From NCBI GenBank assembly GCA_949358305.1, contig OX442319.1, forward strand, positions 14,198,001 through 14,262,000: a DNA stretch of 64,000 nt. Direction: 5' to 3'. The notes under the pieces were generated by a model. The model saw only the letters and a program-made list of their open reading frames with translations, was not told the origin of the DNA and searched no databases. The stretch comes from Strigamia acuminata. Taxonomy: Eukaryota; Arthropoda; Chilopoda; Geophilomorpha; Linotaeniidae. The position numbers and the translations under genes were made by a program. Position 1 is the stretch's first letter, and every line of letters begins with the position of its first letter. Shown here in pieces: positions 59,001 through 64,000 of this stretch.

Positions 59001-60008
59001 CTTCGACTTCTTTTTCCTTCATAGAACGACGATACGGTTGCAAATGTATTGGTTCATGGTCTCCAGTATCGATTTTATGCTTATACACTTGAACTCTTCC
59101 CAAATCCTTGTCAGAAACAGCAAATCTGTCTTGATTCTTTTGAAGAAGTTGTCGCATTTGCTCTTGTTGGTCTTTATTCATTTTGTCTTTTGCTATTGAG
59201 GAGTCAAAGTCAAAACAGTGTACCTGTTTTTCATCAAACACCCCAACATCAACCACATAATAAGCTTTTGCGATTGCTGACTTCTCCTTCAGAAAGACTG
59301 TCTTCTTGGTTGGGTTAGCCACTCGAATGATGCCTTTTCCGTTCTTGAAATCTGTTAAAGTTTTACAACCTATCACAGCAAATCTATCAGTAACATTATG
59401 CAATGGTTGTACAAACATGTCCAATGTTATTGCTTTATTCAAATAGATGGGAACAATGCACTCATGCATTGGTGGAATTGTGATGTTCTTCATTACCCTC
59501 GCAACATAATTCTGATCAACAAAAGTTTTATTCATTGGAAATGACACTTCCTTTCCACTAGTTCGGCCCACAAAGATTTTTTGTTTGTCGTAGTCTAATA
59601 CGCACTTCGCGAACAGCATGAATGGGTCACTTAGCAGTAGTTCATAATGAAATCCTTTAACAATCAGGACCTCGATCCTGTATGTTAATTCACCAATTGT
59701 AATGTTCATCTTGGCTTTTCCTATTGGAGTCACAAGTTCTCCGCTTACCCCTTGTAATCGTATATTTGGGCTTGGCGGGTATTTCAACTGTAAAGCTTCA
59801 GCAAGCTCTTCGCTGATAACATTGCGTTTTCCTCCAGTGTCCATAACTGCCTTGACTTCCATGTTGTTCACTATTACTGGAATTTCCAATAGAGATTCTG
59901 AAATGTTCATTTTGACTACGATTATCTTCTCTCTTCTATTCTTTCTTTTCTTCTTTGGATGACAACATCTTCCTTGTTGATGGTGACATCTTCTTTGTGG
60001 CCGACCCA
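56065..60008 (-). CDS. pol: Gypsy pol polyprotein (protease, RT, RNase H, integrase)
   Basis: About 1314 codons open to a stop at 56065. The frame is open from about 60048, overlaps the end of gag and lies in the -1 frame, so Pol is probably made by a -1 ribosomal shift; the first ATG in frame is 33 codons further on. Order: aspartic protease with DTG at about 57-59; reverse transcriptase about 330-510 with YIDD at 472-475; RNase H about 615-735 (D621, E660, D687); integrase with an HHCC zinc region about 830-870 and D900, D960, E996; then GPF motif near 1120 and a charged tail. All catalytic residues that I checked are present and no stop interrupts them, so the element may be competent. Confidence 0.95.
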
Positions 60009-61340
60009 CTAGTTTTCCTCTTCTTGTTGACCTTGTTGTGGGTTCTGCTTAGGATTAGGGTTCGTTTTACCGCCCCCTTGTGTCCTTTTCTTCTTAAACC
60101 ACCTTTTGTTGTTTGGGTTCCCTCTATTTTCTTGAGATTGTTGCTCCTGTGGCGCTGATGTGTTATGCTCACAACCATAACGATGCCAACATCCACATGA
60201 ACGCGTTGTTGTCGGACTGCTATTTGACCGCTGTCTACCTCTATTATATCTACCTCTAAAGTTCTGTCCGCGCTGCGATGCTGGAATATACCACTCGCCT
60301 TGTATGAATAATGGAACCGATTGTTGTGGCTCTACTGACTCACTCACGAGCTTTTGCTGTTTTAATTTGATATTTTCAGCTAATAACTCGGCGTAGCTTA
60401 CTGGGGATCCCCCTGTTCCAGACAGTATACCTGTTGTCGTAGGGTTCACCTTTTCATCTACAACTTTTTTGAACATTGTGAGCAGTAGATCCGCTGGTTC
60501 TTCTGTTTTGTGACTTTCATACAATTTAAGTCTCTGTTCCATTTCTTCTAACGTCGATGGAAATACTGTTATCATCATCTTCTGCATTGCAGGCTTCAAA
60601 CCTTGGTAAACATAATTTATTTTCTGAGTTTCAGTCATTTCTGGTAGAATAAACGCACATTCGGCCAAGACTTTCTTCATGAAGGCATCTGCTGTACCCT
60701 CTTTGTGTTTCATGAAGTGGAGAGTATTGTAAACATTTTCTTGGCTTCTTCTAAATTTTTTCTCGATCTGTGGTTTCCAATCCGTCCATTTCCATGTCGG
60801 ATTCTTCTTTAGTTGTTCCACAAACCATGCCAATCCATCAGTCTTTAAGGCTAATGCTAGATGTTTTACTCTCTCATCATCTGTTCCTATTGTAGCTTCA
60901 TATGCCACTAGCCATTGGTCAATGTTGCCTTTTTCTGTATCGTAAGTGACGACTGGTCGCTTCTGCACTACCAAACTCTTCAGTAAGTCGGTCAATACGT
61001 CCGTTGGAGTCTGTGATGATGTCATTTTTGGAAAATTTGGTTCAATTGGTATTGGAACTGGTTTAGTCTTTACTGGTGTAAATGTCTTTATTATTTCTTC
61101 TAAACCTTTTTGTGGAATTAATTTTATTAACGGAGTAGCGAAATCCAACTTCTGTAGGATTGATTGAGGTTGAGATCGGACTTCTTTATCTTCCTTCTGA
61201 GGTTCAGTGTCAGATTCAGATCCAGTGTTCCTTTTCTTTCTAGTAGCGATAAATTTCAAATCCGGTTCGGGCAATTCCCAATTTTGCAAATCTTGAAGAT
61301 TATCCGTATTGAACTGCGACAATTTTACTGGCTTATCCAC
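60009..61340 (-). CDS. gag: Gypsy gag
   Basis: The frame is open from about 61364 to a TAG at 60011-60009 but has no ATG before 61025. The first 105 codons may therefore start at the GTG at 61340, enter by splicing (an acceptor-like ggcttcag precedes), or be untranslated. Residues about 130-300 resemble a gag capsid (FMKHKEGTADAFMKKVLAEC). The C-terminus is basic and RG-rich (RGQNFRGRYNRGRQRS). It holds an odd cysteine group CGCWHRYGCEH, not the usual CX2CX4HX4C knuckle. The stop overlaps the -1 pol frame. Confidence 0.82.
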   Translation of the reverse strand: MDKPVKLSQFNTDNLQDLQNWELPEPDLKFIATRKKRNTGSESDTEPQKEDKEVRSQPQSILQKLDFATPLIKLIPQKGLEEIIKTFTPVKTKPVPIPIEPNFPKMTSSQTPTDVLTDLLKSLVVQKRPVVTYDTEKGNIDQWLVAYEATIGTDDERVKHLALALKTDGLAWFVEQLKKNPTWKWTDWKPQIEKKFRRSQENVYNTLHFMKHKEGTADAFMKKVLAECAFILPEMTETQKINYVYQGLKPAMQKMMITVFPSTLEEMEQRLKLYESHKTEEPADLLLTMFKKVVDEKVNPTTTGILSGTGGSPVSYAELLAENIKLKQQKLVSESVEPQQSVPLFIQGEWYIPASQRGQNFRGRYNRGRQRSNSSPTTTRSCGCWHRYGCEHNTSAPQEQQSQENRGNPNNKRWFKKKRTQGGGKTNPNPKQNPQQGQQEEEN

Positions 61341-61870
61341 ACTGAAGCCTTTATATTGCGCTTTTTATCACTTTCACTAGCACTGATTCGCTTTCTAAAC
61401 ACTGAATACACTAACACGAATTCATTACCTGAAAACTTAAAGTGTTATTAGCATATAATACATAAATATTACACTCAAAAGTACAAAGAAAATAATCCAT
61501 CAATAACATTTCAAAACAATTTTTCAATTCCTATAAATTCACAAAATTTCCTGTAAATAAATATCAAAATTAGTATTTATACACTATATATTTTATTTAT
61601 TCTAAATATAACAATTGTAAATCAATTTATTAATCCCTAATAAACAATTAAACTCTATTTTTATTTCCAAAATGCAAATTATTTCACACAATGACATTAA
61701 ATATTCAAGCTGTGACTTCACTTGTTTTTACCAACTCTGAGTCATTCAAGATAATTGCTATAAAATCAGCAATTTTCAAGTTTTTATTTCTAGATTTTTA
61801 TTAAATTATTTTGGTAATTTTAATCCAATTTTAATGGGATTTTAATTCTAAACGGGCTACAATCGAGACC

Positions 61871-61882
61871 GCATCTCCACCA
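61871..61882 (-). other. Primer binding site, tRNA-Ala type
   Basis: Two bases after the 5' LTR the element strand reads TGGTGGAGATGC, complementary to the CCA-tailed 3' end of eukaryotic tRNA-Ala (...GCATCTCCACCA). The similarity continues imperfectly into the T-arm. The tRNA match is from memory of the tRNA family. Confidence 0.65.
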
Positions 61883-61884
61883 GT

Positions 61885-62382
61885 TGTTACGTGGCTAAAT
61901 GGGGATTGATTTAGTCCTACGTGACATGAAGTTAATCAAGAATGACACAGGGTTTTATATGTAAAATGCCTATTGGCTTTATTATTCAAAGTCGGACATT
62001 TACTCATGTAAATGTTCGGTCAACAGCTCTTATTACATTTGTTCATTTATTGATCTTAAAATATAAATCATTCAAATAAGTAAATAACTAAATAAGGATG
62101 ATGCTGTTGTCAATTCAATTCAATTCAGGAAACCTAGTCCTGCCTGACCGTCAACCGGCTGGCAGTAGTAGGTGAAGGTAAAAGTTTGAGAATCAAAAGA
62201 GATCTGAGCTCTCTGGCTTAATCAACTCACTAAGTAAACTCCTATTCCCCCTATCAACTAAGTTGAATGGTCTGTGCATCTAATTAGGTGCACAGCGCCG
62301 TCTAGTGAGAATTCATTGCATTAAATGCCTAAACAGAGCGAGCAGAGCCAGCCGATACACGGTACGGCTCTACCGCGTAACA
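61885..62382 (-). repeat. 5' LTR of the gypsy element
   Basis: 498 bp, same sequence as the 3' LTR as far as I can read. Its outer 50 bp now supply a substitute C-terminus of 17 residues and a stop to the interrupted MID1IP1-like ORF. Confidence 0.95.
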
Positions 62383-62970
62383 ATATCTACTCGTCAAATA
62401 GTCCGCGGACTCGGTCAGCTTGTGCAACGAGTGAAAAAGTCCCGACAAATGTTCCCGAAACGTTCCCGCAATGGCCGCAGAGTGCTCGTCCGATTCCGAC
62501 AACACGGAATCGAACTCCGAGCTAGATTCCAACTCGAGGCCGGAGTCCGAGCACGTCGAAACGGTCGACATGCGCCGCGCATGAATCGTCGCTTCCATCT
62601 CTCTGCTCGCTTTGCTCCCATTGGCTGCGCCCCAAATCAACTCCGTCTTCACCGCATTCAACATGTTATAGAAACTGTACAGATCCGAATTAACGACCGC
62701 GCTGGGAATCACAGTGGCGGAGCTCTCCCCGTCGCTCGACATATCGAGAAGCCGGCTGGGAACCATGATGACGTCATCCATATTGTTGACAGCCTGCACG
62801 AAGCGATCCATGCCGCTCAGGATGGACTGCTGCGAGAAATCGCTCGGCTCATGGTCCCTCGCGCTGTTTTTGCGCTTGTTATGGTTTAAATCGGTGAGGA
62901 TTCCTTTGCTTAGACCGGAAAGGAACGTGTCGATGCCCGTGGCCTTTGAATTTCGTCGAGATATTTCCAT
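62329..62970 (-). pseudogene. MID1IP1: MID1IP1/Spot14-like gene, 3' end replaced by LTR sequence
   Basis: ATG at 62970, 196 native codons to the target site, then 17 codons read from the LTR before a stop. Family motifs: ILSGMDRFVQAVNNMDDVIM at about 50-69, DLYSFYNMLNAVKTELIWG near 96-114, and GLFHSLHKLTESADYLTSRY at the end, all typical of Spot14/MID1IP1 (PF07084). These proteins regulate lipogenesis through acetyl-CoA carboxylase, and MID1IP1 binds the MID1 ubiquitin ligase. An upstream non-coding exon probably ends at 63057 (TCAG/GTAAGT), with an acceptor just before the ATG. The uninterrupted protein would be 205 residues. The change removes only nine residues, so the product might still work, but the LTR poly(A) signals would end the transcript. 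Confidence 0.85.
62383..62386. other. Target site duplication ATAT (second copy at 51863-51866)
   Basis: The four bases after the 5' LTR equal the four bases before the 1.56-kb element on the other side. The interrupted coding frame is restored when one copy is removed, which is independent support for this duplication. Confidence 0.85.
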
Positions 62971-62972
62971 AT

Positions 62973-63300
62973 CTTGCTTTTTTTTGTGGAATTTTAAATA
63001 AAAAATGGCGGATTAGATGGTTTTTGTGTTCTTTCTGCGTTTGATAAAATACTTACCTGATTTTTGTGGGTTTGGATTAGGTTTTGTTGGTCATTCGTTA
63101 GCTGGGTTTTGTGCAAAGTGAGCGGAGTGTCGTTCGAGAGAGATGAGGTGTTACGTCATACATCAGGCGAGTTGTGGGGCGATTCGCTAATTGGTCGATG
63201 GGATGACGCGTGTTGCCGCCTTTTCTTGGGGACACGTGATCTGTTCGTGGGTTCTATTTTCGTGTTTTCGTTGAAAGTTGATGCAAGGTTTTTTTTATTT
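62973..63300 (-). promoter_or_regulatory. 5' UTR exon, intron and promoter region of the MID1IP1-like gene
   Basis: On the minus strand TCAG/GTAAGT at 63057 is a strong donor, followed by an 84-bp intron ending aagcaag just before the ATG. Upstream is GC-richer sequence with a TGACGTAA-like site near 63150. The transcription start is not placed. Confidence 0.45.
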
Positions 63301-64000
63301 TTATTCGGTGGTGATTTTTTTTTGTTTTGTTTGGAAAGAATAAATAAATAGGTGGATGAATAAATGCAGGAATTTCAAATTTTAAGTATAGGATAGACGT
63401 TGGGGAAAGGCTGGTTTGGATTTTCGGATTTTGCCGCTTGGAAATGGAGGAATTTGTATTGCAGGATTATAAATGATTATTTTAGACTGGAAAATTGATT
63501 TTTAGATGCAAAATAAGTTATTCTAAACAAGAAATGGCTTTTTTTGGTTAAAGTAAAAATTATTTTGACCTTAAAATTAATTTTAATACGCAGGAAAATT
63601 TATTTTAGTCCACAAATCGATTTTTAGATGCGAGAGAAATTAATTTAGACTGAAAAATGCATATTCAGACGCAAACTAAGTTATTCTAGACAAGGAAACG
63701 CAATTTTAGTTGAAGTATAAAATTATTTCAGACCGTAAAATTAATTTTATTACGCAGGAAAAAATATTTTAGACAACAAAATGCCAAGAACGGTTTAAAC
63801 CAGATAAATACGGTACCCTCTAAAAAAAAGCAGAATAGCCACCTTGACAGAATATTCTGCCATTAGAGCGAGCTAACGATTCTCTAAACAGCGCCAAATT
63901 CAAAGATTTTACTATTTCCAAATGTTTCTTCGCAATACCACAAATAAATCGATGTAAACTTATTTATCGATGTTGTGCAGGTAGGTCCAACGCCATTATT
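63301..64000. other. Geneless right end with ATGCATTTT-type repeats
   Basis: From about 63470 to 63790 irregular units with cores such as gactgaaaaatgcatattca and gcaggaaaatttattttaga recur, as in the cluster at 50.6-51.2 kb. No gene is seen. Confidence 0.5.

Larger units (their letters stand above)
53426..62382 (-). mobile_element. Complete Ty3/gypsy LTR retrotransposon with extra ORF
   Basis: Length 8957 bp. In order on the minus strand: 5' LTR, primer binding site, leader, gag, pol (-1 frame), third ORF, polypurine tract, 3' LTR. LTRs are 498 bp with TGTTACG...CGTAACA ends, and I see no difference between them, so the insertion is recent. Target duplication ATAT (51863-51866 and 62383-62386). 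Domain order PR-RT-RNaseH-IN, with a GPF motif after the integrase core, places it in Ty3/gypsy (Metaviridae). All three ORFs are open. It sits in sense orientation inside the last codons of a MID1IP1-like gene. Confidence 0.95.

Noticed and set aside
53426-62382. Target duplication taken directly from bases next to the LTRs (CTAT versus ATAT)
   Set aside because: The left neighbour is the end of a later DNA element. The true copy ATAT lies beyond it at 51863-51866, as shown by the restored coding frame.

Overview
The window is animal nuclear DNA. Genes are split by many introns with GT...AG borders, the sequence is AT-rich, and introns and intergenic space are full of small inverted-repeat elements and minisatellites. 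Three genes can be named: an ARID3/dead ringer transcription factor, afadin/canoe, and a MID1IP1/Spot14-type gene. This set and the compact MITE-laden style suggest an invertebrate, perhaps a non-vertebrate deuterostome such as a tunicate, but nothing here fixes the phylum.

Layout. 1-2505 is upstream of, or the first intron of, ARID3; its visible coding exons run on the + strand from 2506 to 13449 and include the whole ARID domain and a REKLES-like C-terminus. A small + strand gene of six short exons (17273-18107) encodes a four-pass membrane protein of LAPTM/DUF4728 type; it is nearly invisible to simple ORF calling. 18.2-24.3 kb is gene-poor and holds foldback elements, MITEs and minisatellites. 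Afadin fills 24.5-40.7 kb on the - strand; 23 exons join in phase from ATG to stop, about 2017 residues (RA-RA-FHA-DIL-PDZ-proline/glutamine-rich tail), with one optional in-phase cassette exon. 41-50.5 kb is a mosaic of duplicated exon-like blocks on the - strand, a RING-finger ORF carried inside an insertion, a probably broken GC-rich gene fragment and several MITEs.

The right end is the most striking part. A MID1IP1-like gene (- strand, from 62970) is cut nine codons before its stop by a complete 8.96-kb Ty3/gypsy LTR retrotransposon in the same orientation. The element has two LTRs with no difference seen, a tRNA-Ala-type primer site, gag, and a 1314-codon pol in the -1 frame. It also has a third ORF that looks like a Ulp1/C48 (SUMO-protease-like) cysteine peptidase, an unusual cargo for a gypsy element. 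A 1.56-kb inverted-repeat element then landed at the outer junction, so the last codons of the host gene now lie 10.5 kb away at 51833-51862. The 4-bp ATAT target duplication and the recovered C-terminus agree with each other.
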